This document shows, one piece after another, positions 1 through 9,322 of a DNA stretch of 64,000 nucleotides. Under the pieces are notes generated by a model. The model was not told the origin of the DNA, searched no databases, and saw only the letters and a list, made by a program, of their open reading frames with translations. Each line of letters begins with the position of its first letter. The stretch's first letter is position 1. The DNA lies in NCBI RefSeq assembly GCF_022809355.1, contig NZ_JAKZMM010000021.1:1-64000 (forward strand). Direction: 5' to 3'. A program made the position numbers and the translations under genes. The stretch comes from Parabacteroides faecalis (lineage in GTDB: Bacteria; Bacteroidota; Bacteroidia; Bacteroidales; Tannerellaceae).

Positions 1-232
1 AACGGACAATTTGAACTCAATACTGAATTTGCGATGACTGATTCCTTTCTTTCCCATTGCTTTCTCTTTTTTTGTTAAATGGGTGTAAAGTAAATCTGTA
101 GCATGACAGATTTCAATGTTAAATATTCTGTTAATAAAACATGTTGTAGAACATATTTACTAGAAAACATCGTACCTTTGCAGCGGTTATCAAAATGTGT
201 GTAAATAGGCGTTTAGTTTAGGCAAAAAGATT
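1..232. other. Intergenic leader of lrgAB
   Basis: No gene is visible. The stretch is AT-rich and carries a Bacteroides-type -7 element (TACCTTTG) at 173-180, which fits transcription into the LrgA gene beginning at 233. No clear -33 element is seen at the usual spacing. Confidence 0.5.
173..180 (+). promoter_or_regulatory. Putative -7 promoter element for lrgAB
   Basis: TACCTTTG matches the Bacteroidales -7 consensus TAnnTTTG. It lies 53 bases before the LrgA start codon, leaving room for a short leader. Confidence 0.5.
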
Positions 233-574
233 ATGTTATTGCAAGTATTTTACATTTTGTTCTTCTACTTTGTAGGAGAGTGTATCAGTCAGTGCATCCA
301 CGGTTTTATTCCGGGCAGCGTAATCGGGATGGTTCTGTTATTTTTAGCCCTGGCATTTAAAGTTGTAAAGCCTTGTCATGTCAATAAGATATCTAAGTTA
401 CTGACAGACAATATGGGTTTGTTCTTCCTGCCCGCCGGTGTGGGCTTGATGACTTCTATCGGTGTGATTTCGCATTATTGGGCGGTTATCCTGATCTCGT
501 GTGTGATCAGTACGATACTGGTCATTGCCTCGGTTGCCCTTGTGCAGCAGAATTTCGAAAAACGAAAAAAGTAA
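233..574 (+). CDS. lrgA: CidA/LrgA family holin-like membrane protein
   Basis: A 113-residue, almost wholly hydrophobic protein with about four membrane segments, the normal size for the CidA/LrgA family. The family acts in the inner membrane with LrgB and is linked to control of murein hydrolase activity and, in some bacteria, to small-metabolite export. The N-terminal part contains the family-typical GSVIGMVLL stretch. The LrgB gene begins six bases downstream, so the two form one operon. The family call is firm; the physiological role in Bacteroidales is not established by the sequence. Confidence 0.88.
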   Translation: MLLQVFYILFFYFVGECISQCIHGFIPGSVIGMVLLFLALAFKVVKPCHVNKISKLLTDNMGLFFLPAGVGLMTSIGVISHYWAVILISCVISTILVIASVALVQQNFEKRKK

Positions 575-580
575 GCCGGT

Positions 581-1282
581 ATGCATTCGTTGGTTCATTC
601 TGAGATATTCGATTTAGCGTTGGTGGTCGGTACATACATCGCCGCCACCATCTTGTATAAGAAAACGCATCTGAGTATACTTCATCCGTTACTCACGTCG
701 ATTTTCGTGATCATCGTCATTCTCGAGTTTCTGGATATTGAATATGCTTCGTTCCAGCAAGGCAGTCATCTGATCCATTTTATGCTGGGCCCTTCGGTCG
801 TTGCCCTGGGTTACGTCTTGTTCGAACAGATGAAATACCTGAAGGGGAACGTCGTATCAATCCTGACTTCGGTCTTTGTCGGAGCGATTGTCGGAATTAT
901 CAGCGTGATTGTCATCGGAAAACTGATGGGTGCCGACCAGTCGCTGATTGCTACCCTGCAACCCAAGTCGGTCACGACACCGATCGCCATGGGTATTTCT
1001 GAGAAGAACGGTGGTATTCCCTCGCTGACAGCCGTCATTGTCGTAGCCGTTGGAATCTTTGGAAGCATTGTCGGTCCGGCCGTTATGAAAGTATTAGGTA
1101 TCGAAAGCCGCATAGCCAAAGGACTGGCCCTGGGCGCTTCGTCACACGGAGTCGGTACGGCAGCAGCCATCCAGCTGGGAGCCGTAGAAGGCGCATTAAG
1201 CGGACTGGCCATCGGTCTGATGGGTATCATGACCGCCATTCTGGTACCGGTCATTTCGTATCTGCTTTCGTTGTTCGCATAA
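581..1282 (+). CDS. lrgB: LrgB/CidB family membrane protein
   Basis: A 233-residue polytopic membrane protein of full family length. The family hallmark region around residues 130-200 is present, with KSVTTPIAM and the glycine-rich GASSHGVGTAAA motif. LrgB proteins work with the small LrgA partner, encoded six bases upstream. They are described as antiholin-like regulators of cell lysis or as transporters of overflow metabolites. An imperfect hairpin follows the stop codon. Confidence 0.9.
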   Translation: MHSLVHSEIFDLALVVGTYIAATILYKKTHLSILHPLLTSIFVIIVILEFLDIEYASFQQGSHLIHFMLGPSVVALGYVLFEQMKYLKGNVVSILTSVFVGAIVGIISVIVIGKLMGADQSLIATLQPKSVTTPIAMGISEKNGGIPSLTAVIVVAVGIFGSIVGPAVMKVLGIESRIAKGLALGASSHGVGTAAAIQLGAVEGALSGLAIGLMGIMTAILVPVISYLLSLFA

Positions 1283-1302
1283 TTTAAAAACCCTATATAT
1301 TC

Positions 1303-1340
1303 AATCGCCATCATACGGGAATTAACGTGTGGTGGCGATT
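1303..1340 (+). terminator. Putative rho-independent terminator after lrgAB
   Basis: Inverted arms 1303-1316 and 1327-1340 (12 of 14 positions pair) are followed by a T-rich run at about 1341-1351. Confidence 0.5.
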
Positions 1341-1354
1341 TTACTTTTTTGTTG

Positions 1355-1362
1355 TACCTTTG
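1355..1362 (+). promoter_or_regulatory. Putative -7 element for the GH35 gene
   Basis: TACCTTTG matches TAnnTTTG. It lies downstream of the GTG at 1327 and upstream of the ATG at 1399, so it supports 1399 as the real start. Confidence 0.55.
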
Positions 1363-1398
1363 TTCCCTGTAAATCTATGTATTATTAATTCTTACCTT

Positions 1399-3738
1399 AT
1401 GAAACACGTAAACTTGATTTTGACCTTCTGGCTGACAGTCTGCATGCTGCTAACAGGCTGTTCAATCTCAAAGGACGGAGAGAAACACAACTTTTCAATC
1501 GGGAAAGGCACTTTCCTGCTCGACGGAAAGCCTTTTGTCATCAAAGCGGCAGAAATACACTATACCCGAATCCCTGCCGATTATTGGGAACATCGTATCC
1601 AAATGTGCAAGGCTCTTGGCATGAACACCATCTGTATTTATGCCTTCTGGAATATCCACGAACAGAAACCCGGAGAATTCAATTTTGAAGGACAGAATGA
1701 TATTGCCCGTTTTTGCCGGTTGGCCCAAAAACACGGCATGTACATCATGCTACGCCCCGGACCTTATGTCTGCTCGGAATGGGAAATGGGCGGATTACCC
1801 TGGTGGTTGCTCAAGAAAAAAGATATCAAACTCCGTACCAACGATCCTTACTTCTTGGAACGGACCCAATTATTCATGCATGAAATTGGTAAGCAATTGG
1901 CGGATCTGCAAGTATCACGAGGGGGAAACATCATCATGGTACAAGTAGAAAATGAATACGGAGCCTATGCAACCGACAAAGCCTATATTGCCAACATCCG
2001 CGATATCGTTAAAAAGGCTGGCTTTACCGACGTTCCTTTGTTCCAATGCGACTGGAGTTCGACCTTCCAGCTGAATGGCCTGGATGATCTGGTCTGGACC
2101 ATCAACTTCGGAACAGGAGCCAATATCGACGAACAATTCAAGAAGCTGAAAGAAGCCCGTCCGGATGCCCCGCTGATGTGCAGCGAGTTCTGGAGTGGCT
2201 GGTTTGACCACTGGGGACGTAAGCACGAAACGCGCGACGCGACCGTAATGGTTAACGGGATAAAGGATATGTTAGACCGACATATCTCCTTCTCCCTCTA
2301 CATGGCTCATGGAGGAACGACCTTCGGACATTGGGGAGGAGCGAACAGTCCGGCCTATTCAGCCATGTGCAGTTCCTACGATTACGATGCGCCTATCAGT
2401 GAGGCTGGCTGGGCAACACCCAAATATCACAAACTACGCAATCTGTTATTGCAATATGCCGATTCAGGACAAGTCATTCCGGAAGTACCCGAAGCTTATC
2501 CGGTCATAGAAATTCCGGAATTTGGAGTCAACGAAGTTACTCCGTTATTCGATAACCTCCCCAAATTCCAAGAATCAGAGAACATCCAGCCGATGGAACA
2601 GTTTGACCAGGGCTGGGGAACGATCCTGTACCGGACTCAGCTGCCGGCAGTAGCCGAAGGAACAACCCTGCTGATTGACGAAGTACACGACTGGGCACAA
2701 GTATTCGCAGACGGAAAACTGATCGGCCGGTTAGACAGACGAAGAGGAGAAAATACCCTCTTGCTCCCTGCCCTTGCTCAAGGTACACAATTGGATATTC
2801 TGGTCGAAGCCATGGGACGTGTCAATTTCGATGTGGCCATCCACGACCGGAAAGGAATCACCAACAAGGTTGAGTTGGTTAACGAAAGCGGATCGCAGGA
2901 ACTGAAAAACTGGAAAGTTTATAGCTTCCCCGTAGATTATGCATTTGTACAAGACAAATCGTATGCGAAAGGAAACAAATACGACGGTCCGGCTTATTAT
3001 CGGGCAACCTTTGATCTGAAACAGACAGGAGATGTATTCCTCGACATGCAGACATGGGGAAAAGGTATGGTTTGGGTAAATGGAAAGTCGATCGGTCGCT
3101 TTTGGGAAATCGGTCCTCAGCAAACCTTATTCATGCCGGGTTGCTGGCTCAAAAAAGGGAAAAACGAAATCATCATTCTGGACCTGTTAGGTCCGAAACA
3201 AAACACAGTCAGAGGATTAAAGCAACCTATACTGGATATGTTACGAGCAGAAGCGCCCATGACTCACCGGAAAGAAGGAGAAAATCTGAATCTCCAGCAG
3301 GAAAGACCTGTCGCTACGGGTTCGCTGACTCCCGGAAACGGCTGGCAGGAAGTCCGTTTCAACCAACCTGTCAAAGGTCGCTATTTCTGTCTGGAAGCAT
3401 TGAACGCCCAAAATGGTCAGGACGAAGCCGCAATCGCCGAATTCTACCTGTTGGATGAGAACGGGAAACCGCTGCCGCGACAAGACTGGAACATAGCCTA
3501 TGCCAGCAGCGAAAGTACGCAGTACGGCAACTTCACGGCAGACAAGATCTACGACCTGCAGGAATCGACCTATTGGAAAACCCGTCAGGGAGACAAGTTC
3601 CCGCATCAGTTTGTCATAGATCTGAAAGAAGAACAACAGATTTCAGGATTCCGGTATTTGCCCCGTGCAGAAGAAGGTTTCCCGGGTATGATCAAAGACT
3701 ATAAAGCCTATGTGAAGGAAAAAGCCTTCAGCTATTAA
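1399..3738 (+). CDS. GH35 beta-galactosidase, lipoprotein
   Basis: A 779-residue exo-beta-galactosidase of glycoside hydrolase family 35. The N-terminus is a lipoprotein signal ending in LLTGC, so the enzyme should be anchored to a membrane facing the periplasm or outside. The catalytic TIM barrel spans about residues 35-350. The acid/base Glu186 lies in the VENEYG motif and the nucleophile Glu263 in CSEFWSGW. Beta-sandwich domains follow, and the last 140 residues look like an F5/8 type C (discoidin) carbohydrate-binding domain. The frame is open back to a GTG at 1327, but the promoter at 1355-1362 and the signal peptide favour 1399. It probably removes terminal galactose from host or plant glycans. 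Confidence 0.92.
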   Translation: MKHVNLILTFWLTVCMLLTGCSISKDGEKHNFSIGKGTFLLDGKPFVIKAAEIHYTRIPADYWEHRIQMCKALGMNTICIYAFWNIHEQKPGEFNFEGQNDIARFCRLAQKHGMYIMLRPGPYVCSEWEMGGLPWWLLKKKDIKLRTNDPYFLERTQLFMHEIGKQLADLQVSRGGNIIMVQVENEYGAYATDKAYIANIRDIVKKAGFTDVPLFQCDWSSTFQLNGLDDLVWTINFGTGANIDEQFKKLKEARPDAPLMCSEFWSGWFDHWGRKHETRDATVMVNGIKDMLDRHISFSLYMAHGGTTFGHWGGANSPAYSAMCSSYDYDAPISEAGWATPKYHKLRNLLLQYADSGQVIPEVPEAYPVIEIPEFGVNEVTPLFDNLPKFQESENIQPMEQFDQGWGTILYRTQLPAVAEGTTLLIDEVHDWAQVFADGKLIGRLDRRRGENTLLLPALAQGTQLDILVEAMGRVNFDVAIHDRKGITNKVELVNESGSQELKNWKVYSFPVDYAFVQDKSYAKGNKYDGPAYYRATFDLKQTGDVFLDMQTWGKGMVWVNGKSIGRFWEIGPQQTLFMPGCWLKKGKNEIIILDLLGPKQNTVRGLKQPILDMLRAEAPMTHRKEGENLNLQQERPVATGSLTPGNGWQEVRFNQPVKGRYFCLEALNAQNGQDEAAIAEFYLLDENGKPLPRQDWNIAYASSESTQYGNFTADKIYDLQESTYWKTRQGDKFPHQFVIDLKEEQQISGFRYLPRAEEGFPGMIKDYKAYVKEKAFSY

Positions 3739-3768
3739 ATAAGATTTTTAGTAGTCTTATTTTTATCG

Positions 3769-3776
3769 TACCTTTG
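3769..3776 (+). promoter_or_regulatory. Putative -7 element for ahcY
   Basis: TACCTTTG, a match to TAnnTTTG, lies 26 bases before the ahcY start codon. Confidence 0.5.
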
Positions 3777-3801
3777 CGAAAAATATTTATACGTATCAAT
3801 T

Positions 3802-5220
3802 ATGTCACAATTATTTCCTACAGATCTGCCTTACAAGGTAGCAGATATGAGCCTGGCGGAATTCGGACGGAAGGAAATCGAGATTTCCGAACACGAAATG
3901 CCCGGTCTGATGGCTCTCCGTAAAAAATATGGTGATTCGAAGCCATTGAAAGGAGCACGGATCACAGGTTCTTTACACATGACAATCCAGACAGCCGTTC
4001 TGATTGAGACACTGGTAGCCTTGGGTGCCGATGTCCGTTGGGCCAGCTGTAACATCTTCTCGACTCAGGATCATGCCGCTGCCGCTATCGCTGCCGACGG
4101 TGTACCGGTTTTTGCCTGGAAAGGTGAATCATTGGAAGAATACTGGTGGTGTACGGAAATGGCATTGCGTTTCCCCGGCGGTAAAGGTCCGCATCTGATT
4201 GTAGACGACGGCGGTGATGCTTCTCTGTTGGTACACATGGGTTATCGTGCAGAAAACGACCCGACGACCATCCAGCGTGAGGGAAGTAATCACGAAGAAC
4301 AATGCATTCTGGATACATTGAACCGTATCCTGGCAGAAGATCCACAGCGCTGGCATCGTACCGTAGCTGAAATGAAAGGAGTATCGGAAGAAACGACAAC
4401 AGGTGTTCACCGGTTGTATCAGATGATGGAACGGGGCGAACTGTTGGTTCCAGCCATCAACGTAAACGATTCGGTAACGAAGTCTAAATTCGATAACCTG
4501 TACGGTTGTCGGGAATCGTTGGCCGACGGTATCAAACGGGCTACCGATGTAATGATTGCCGGGAAAGTAGTAGTAGTAGCCGGTTACGGTGATGTAGGAA
4601 AAGGCTGTTCACACTCCATGCGTTCATACGGAGCCCGCGTACTGGTAACGGAAATCGACCCGATCTGTGCCCTGCAGGCAGCTATGGAAGGTTTTGAAGT
4701 CACTACGATGGAAGAAGCCGTGAAAGAAGGAAACATCTTTGTGACAACCACCGGTAACTGCGACATCATCACCATCGAGCACATGCAGCAGATGAAAGAC
4801 CAGGCGATTGTCTGCAACATCGGTCACTTCGACAACGAAATACAGGTAGATAAGCTGGTGAATTTCCCCGGCATCAAACGCCTCAACATCAAGCCGCAGG
4901 TTGACAAATATACATTCCCCGACGGACATTCCATCTTCCTGCTGGCAGAAGGCCGTCTGGTTAACTTGGGATGTGCTACCGGACATGCTTCTTTCGTGAT
5001 GAGTAATTCATTCACCAACCAGGTACTGGCTCAGATGGATCTCTGGCAGAAGCCTTACGAAATCGGCGTATATCGCTTGCCGAAATACCTGGATGAAGAA
5101 GTAGCCCGCCTGCATCTGGAACGTATCGGCGTGAAACTGTCTAAACTGACCCAGAAACAAGCCGATTACATCGGTGTACCGGTTGAAGGACCGTACAAGG
5201 CAGATCATTATCGGTATTAA
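3802..5220 (+). CDS. ahcY: Adenosylhomocysteinase (SAH hydrolase)
   Basis: A 472-residue cytoplasmic enzyme that splits S-adenosylhomocysteine into adenosine and homocysteine, closing the methyl cycle. Substrate-binding segments are intact, including [13 protein letters not shown] near the N-terminus and DDGGDASLL. The NAD-binding Rossmann fold has the GYGDVGKGC motif, and the C-terminus ends in KADHYRY as in the family. Length is full. It has its own promoter and a strong bidirectional terminator, so it is probably a single-gene unit. Confidence 0.97.
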   Translation: MSQLFPTDLPYKVADMSLAEFGRKEIEISEHEMPGLMALRKKYGDSKPLKGARITGSLHMTIQTAVLIETLVALGADVRWASCNIFSTQDHAAAAIAADGVPVFAWKGESLEEYWWCTEMALRFPGGKGPHLIVDDGGDASLLVHMGYRAENDPTTIQREGSNHEEQCILDTLNRILAEDPQRWHRTVAEMKGVSEETTTGVHRLYQMMERGELLVPAINVNDSVTKSKFDNLYGCRESLADGIKRATDVMIAGKVVVVAGYGDVGKGCSHSMRSYGARVLVTEIDPICALQAAMEGFEVTTMEEAVKEGNIFVTTTGNCDIITIEHMQQMKDQAIVCNIGHFDNEIQVDKLVNFPGIKRLNIKPQVDKYTFPDGHSIFLLAEGRLVNLGCATGHASFVMSNSFTNQVLAQMDLWQKPYEIGVYRLPKYLDEEVARLHLERIGVKLSKLTQKQADYIGVPVEGPYKADHYRY

Positions 5221-5268
5221 ATCTGACTTTTCAGACTAATACTGCAATATTAACTATACAAAAACAGA

Positions 5269-5319
5269 CGAGCTCACAAAGCCAGGAAAATTCCAACGCT
5301 TTGTGAGCTCGACTTTTTT
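5269..5319. terminator. Bidirectional terminator between ahcY and the YfhO-family gene
   Basis: A perfect 13-bp inverted repeat (5269-5281 with 5299-5311, 17-base loop) is followed by seven T on the plus strand and lies between two convergent genes. Confidence 0.85.
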
Positions 5320-5334
5320 ACAAGTACCCCAAAT

Positions 5335-7851
5335 TTATTCTTCCTTCGTCTTCTTATAAGAAGTATATACCGAATAACCCACAGCGACAATCAGCAATAC
5401 TAAAATCAGGAAGCTGCTGTAGGCTTCTACATTGGCTGCGATTATATAGCCTTCGGGTTTGAATTCGAATACGATTTCATGCTCTCCGGCAGGTACACGC
5501 ATAGCACGTAAGATCCAATCGGCACGTAAATGCTCAACCGGTTTTCCGTCGACCGTAGCCTTCCATCCCGGCTGGTAATAGATTTCTGAGAAGACAGCCA
5601 ACTGATCAGTAGCGGCTTTCGACTGATAAACCAGCTTATTCGGCCGGTAGGATTGTAACTGAATGGTTGCTGTCGAATCGGCTTGCGGCGTAAATCCATC
5701 CACCTGAGCGGCGAAACGCTGATCTACCACAGCCGTCTGCTTCGGATCAATCTCATCCAAAGCAGCCATTTCCTCATCCGCATTGGCTACGACTTTGATA
5801 TCCTTTACAAACCAGGCGTTTCCATCTGCCGAAGGATTCACCAAAGGTGGTTGTCCCGGATTGTAAACGACATAGCGCGTATTCAGCATATTCAAAGTCG
5901 GACAAGCCTGGAAAACAGTCCAGAAGTCAGACGCACTTTTGGCTGTCTGGAACGAAGCGATGATGGAGTTGATTTCCTTCTGTAAACGATAGTCGATCAA
6001 TTCCTGGTATCTTCTCAACTTGGCAGCATGATATCCACCAATCGAATGATGGTAATACGAGGTATTGGTCTCGAGGAAAGTATTGTTCAGATTCAATACC
6101 CGGAAATTATCTTTATCTTTCAAGATTTCCTGATCGGATACCGATTCCTGATAAGTAGCCTGAATATCTTTCTTCGGGAAGAAATTCTTGTCATTCAAAT
6201 ACCGCTTGTCCACCGTCCATAAATCTACAAAGATCAAGACGGTCATACCGATACCCACCCACGTAGCAACTGTTTTCTTGTTCTTGGCCACCATAAACCA
6301 GGCTACCAGAGCGGCACTCAGCAGAACAAACAGCAAAGAACGCAACGCATCATCAGAAGCCAACGTCGCACGGTCCATCAAGAGGGCATTGTAGAATTGT
6401 TCTGGTAATTGATACTGGGCATCGTAAGCCGAACGGAAATCAAGCAACAACGACGGCATCAACCAGACAATTAGAGAAAGACCGCCGGTAATAACCAGGG
6501 CTCCGATCAGTCCTTTCTTCACCTGTTCATAAGCGACCTTTTCCTGCAGAATTTCTTTCAGTCCCCAAATTCCGATAATTGGAGCAACCAATCCCGGAAT
6601 AACCAAGGCCATTTCCACCGTACGGAACTTATTATACATAGGCAGATAATGGAACATGAAGTCGTTAAACCAGTCCAGATTCCGTCCGAGAGCCAATAAC
6701 GTCATAAAGGCTCCTCCGGCAAACAACCACCATTTCATCGGATTCCGAATCACAAACATACCCAGGACAAAGAGGAAGCAGACCACGGCTCCGAAGTAAA
6801 CCGGACCCGAAGTAAAACTTTTGTCTCCCCAATACGTAGGTGCCTGTATCTCTTTTCCGACCTTCATGCCTCCGGCTTTCGCCATCTTGTAAAATTCAGA
6901 ATCCTGTCCTAACATACCACCTGAACCACCACCGTAGGCATTCGGAATCAGGGTTGTCAGCAATTCCATCTTACCATAGCTCCAGGCAAACGCATAATCC
7001 TTATCCAATCCGGTAGATTTCTTCTCGACTGTTCCATCTGCATTAGGCTTAGGAGTCAGTTCTGAAGCTCCACGAATAGACTGTTGTCCGAGTTCCCAGT
7101 TACTATACAAACCCTTTGCACCCGGAAGTACTGCCAATATCGCACATACTACCATAATTCCGGTTACCTTTCCTAACTCAGTCCAGTCTTTTTCCTTGAT
7201 TTTCCAAACCAGATATCCGATGTAGATAAACAGACAGAGGATAAATAAATAATACGTAATCTGAATATGGTTGTTACTGATTGATAAGGCAACACCCAAG
7301 AGGAAGAGAATCGCTCCCCACAAATGTTTCCGTTTGAAGAGAAGCGCCATACCAGCCAACGTTACCGGCATGTAACCAATTACATACCCCTTAACGATAT
7401 GTCCGGCTTCAATAATAATCAGATTATAGGAAGCCAAAGCAAAGGCAAACGCACCTGCCAAAGCCAACCACCAACTGGCGCCCATCACACACATCAGCAG
7501 ATAGAAACAAACCAGTCCCACAAAAACCATGGAGGCATCTTCATAGCTCAAGGATTTAAAAAGTTTATCGACAAATCTGTATTGAGGCAGATCGGGAGCC
7601 GGATTTCCATACGTAGCCACATAAGGCATACCACCGAACATGGCATCCGACCAGGCACTGAATTCTCCCGGCTGTGCTGTTTCTTCATATTGTTTCATCT
7701 GGCTCGCTCCCATACCTGTAGCCTTGATATTATCTCCTTGCCGAAGTACTTTCCCATCGATTACCGACGGAGAAAAATAAACCACCGTAGCCACCAGCAA
7801 GATCAGAATAGCCACGATGTGCTTAACCCAATTTTTTAATAGTTTCTGCAT
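5335..7851 (-). CDS. YfhO family membrane protein
   Basis: An 838-residue polytopic membrane protein. The first ~530 residues hold about a dozen membrane segments, then comes a large extracytoplasmic region, and one membrane segment closes the protein near the C-terminus. The conserved YHHSIGGYHAAKLRRYQ block of Bacteroidetes YfhO proteins is present. In Firmicutes, YfhO proteins add or transfer sugars on lipoteichoic acid or other lipid-linked glycans. Its position at the end of a glycosyltransferase cluster fits a GT-C-like role, but the donor and acceptor cannot be told. Confidence 0.82.
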   Translation of the reverse strand: MQKLLKNWVKHIVAILILLVATVVYFSPSVIDGKVLRQGDNIKATGMGASQMKQYEETAQPGEFSAWSDAMFGGMPYVATYGNPAPDLPQYRFVDKLFKSLSYEDASMVFVGLVCFYLLMCVMGASWWLALAGAFAFALASYNLIIIEAGHIVKGYVIGYMPVTLAGMALLFKRKHLWGAILFLLGVALSISNNHIQITYYLFILCLFIYIGYLVWKIKEKDWTELGKVTGIMVVCAILAVLPGAKGLYSNWELGQQSIRGASELTPKPNADGTVEKKSTGLDKDYAFAWSYGKMELLTTLIPNAYGGGSGGMLGQDSEFYKMAKAGGMKVGKEIQAPTYWGDKSFTSGPVYFGAVVCFLFVLGMFVIRNPMKWWLFAGGAFMTLLALGRNLDWFNDFMFHYLPMYNKFRTVEMALVIPGLVAPIIGIWGLKEILQEKVAYEQVKKGLIGALVITGGLSLIVWLMPSLLLDFRSAYDAQYQLPEQFYNALLMDRATLASDDALRSLLFVLLSAALVAWFMVAKNKKTVATWVGIGMTVLIFVDLWTVDKRYLNDKNFFPKKDIQATYQESVSDQEILKDKDNFRVLNLNNTFLETNTSYYHHSIGGYHAAKLRRYQELIDYRLQKEINSIIASFQTAKSASDFWTVFQACPTLNMLNTRYVVYNPGQPPLVNPSADGNAWFVKDIKVVANADEEMAALDEIDPKQTAVVDQRFAAQVDGFTPQADSTATIQLQSYRPNKLVYQSKAATDQLAVFSEIYYQPGWKATVDGKPVEHLRADWILRAMRVPAGEHEIVFEFKPEGYIIAANVEAYSSFLILVLLIVAVGYSVYTSYKKTKEE

Positions 7852-7952
7852 ATCGTCATTCGTTATTAATTCCTATTTCAAAACCCGAGAGTTTCGTTTT
7901 CGATTCCAACGAGGATTCTTTTCAATTCTCATTAATTCAGAACATCAAACTT

Positions 7953-8714
7953 CTATACCCTTCCTTTGAACAGCTTGGCCGTATAAAAACGGACAGCAAA
8001 CCATCCATGTAAAACCGTGGTGGCAAATTTACCATAATATTTGCACATGATGGCATAACGTTCCTTCAAAGAAGCTTTTCTTTGTTGCGTACTCATCCCG
8101 GCTTCCAAAAAGTTAGAGAGAATTTGATTCGTATTACATACATACTTCGCCTCCTTCAAACAACGGATACACCAGTCGTAATCTGCACTCAACCGATAAT
8201 TCAAATCATACAAAGGAGCAATTTCCCGCCGGACAATAAAAGACTGGTGGCAAACCAGCATTCCCATACGAAAACTCTTCCACGAAAGCTTTTTGGGTGG
8301 ACGCAGGCGACGCATACCCAACATCTTCCCTTGCGCATCAACAATAGCCGTCTCTCCGTAGATAACATCCGGCAAATGTTTCCGCTTCTCTATTTTCTGA
8401 ACAATCCGCTGTATGATATCAGCATGGGGCAGCGTATCGCCGGCATTGATAAACCAGACATAATCGCCGGTAGCATGCTGCAGCCCCTTATTCATGGCAT
8501 CATACAAACCCTTGTCTGGTTCACTGAGCCAAAAAGAAACACCGGGAGCATATTGACGGATTATATCCACAGTTCCGTCGGTCGAAGCCCCGTCTATAAT
8601 CACATATTCAATATTTCCATACGACTGGCTCAAGATACTCAAGATGGTTCGTTCCAGCCATTGCGCCGCATTATAAGTGATTGTTATAATCGTGAATTTG
8701 ACAGACTGATTCAT
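7953..8714 (-). CDS. Family 2 glycosyltransferase
   Basis: A 253-residue GT-A fold enzyme. The N-terminus has the typical ITITYNAAQWLERTI opening and VIIDGASTDGT. The metal- and nucleotide-sugar-binding region shows DKGLYDAMNKG and FINAGD. Enzymes of this WcaA-like type move one sugar from a nucleotide donor to a growing surface glycan on the cytoplasmic face of the inner membrane. It lies in the minus-strand glycan cluster, and the ParE-like toxin gene ends three bases before its start. Confidence 0.9.
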   Translation of the reverse strand: MNQSVKFTIITITYNAAQWLERTILSILSQSYGNIEYVIIDGASTDGTVDIIRQYAPGVSFWLSEPDKGLYDAMNKGLQHATGDYVWFINAGDTLPHADIIQRIVQKIEKRKHLPDVIYGETAIVDAQGKMLGMRRLRPPKKLSWKSFRMGMLVCHQSFIVRREIAPLYDLNYRLSADYDWCIRCLKEAKYVCNTNQILSNFLEAGMSTQQRKASLKERYAIMCKYYGKFATTVLHGWFAVRFYTAKLFKGRV

Positions 8715-8717
8715 GAA

Positions 8718-9038
8718 TTAATGAAATGAACTTAAAATTTTATACAACATGGATGGATTCTGACGATTATCCCAAACAACAACGATTTGTATTGTATTCT
8801 GAGTTATAAAATAAAAAATCCTATTATGCGTATTAACCGTTAAAACCCTGACAGTTTCTCCTGCAATCAAATTATCTGAATAGGGATAACCTAAATGAGG
8901 AAAAACATTTAATCTTTCTATTTCCTGTTGTATTTGCTTAAAGACCTTTTGAGCGACCTTTTCTCCCCAAATCATTTCAATATTGGCAAGAATAAACTCC
9001 AAGCTTTTGAGAGCTAATTCACTCCAAACTACTTCCAT
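8718..9038 (-). CDS. ParE/RelE superfamily toxin
   Basis: A 106-residue protein with the RelE/ParE fold pattern: a helical N-terminal half with WGEKVAQKVFKQI, then FPHLGYPY and the beta-strand C-terminus RVLTVNTHNRIFYFI ending in VVVWDNRQNP. Such toxins either cut mRNA on the ribosome (RelE) or poison gyrase (ParE); LGYPY and WDNRQNP look more ParE-like. The start overlaps the upstream antitoxin gene by 10 bases, as is usual for type II pairs. It sits inside a glycosyltransferase operon, suggesting it was inserted there as an addictive passenger. Confidence 0.85.
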   Translation of the reverse strand: MEVVWSELALKSLEFILANIEMIWGEKVAQKVFKQIQQEIERLNVFPHLGYPYSDNLIAGETVRVLTVNTHNRIFYFITQNTIQIVVVWDNRQNPSMLYKILSSFH

Positions 9039-9304
9039 CCTAAACGGTCTCTTATAATATCAAAAGTTTCTTCAGTTGTATAGTTATTTCCTGCGTGAAG
9101 ACACTCTTTATGATATTCTACACATTTTTCAACAAGTTCTTCCGGTAATTCGTAGGAAGATGCTTCATGTGTAAGAACATTTAAATAATCATATATTTGC
9201 CCTAACGTCACTCTATTATCCATCTGTAAGATCATTTGCATAAGGCTAAGCTTAAGCGTTTCAGTGGAAACATTCTCCTTATTCATAATCAAATTCTTTT
9301 CCAT
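9029..9304 (-). CDS. Putative antitoxin of the ParE/RelE pair
   Basis: A 91-residue, acidic, mostly helical protein ahead of the ParE-like toxin and overlapping it by 10 bases. I recognise no named antitoxin family; the role is inferred from gene order, size and overlap. The middle (TLGQIYDYLNVL) could be a dimerisation or DNA-contact helix, and the acidic C-terminal half could wrap the toxin. A second start at residue 7 (9286) is equally possible. Confidence 0.7.
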   Translation of the reverse strand: MEKNLIMNKENVSTETLKLSLMQMILQMDNRVTLGQIYDYLNVLTHEASSYELPEELVEKCVEYHKECLHAGNNYTTEETFDIIRDRLGWK

Positions 9305-9322
9305 AAATTATATGAATCCTAG

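Noticed and set aside
1327-1398. N-terminal extension of the GH35 gene
   Set aside because: It lies upstream of and across the promoter, and the extension would bury the lipoprotein signal.
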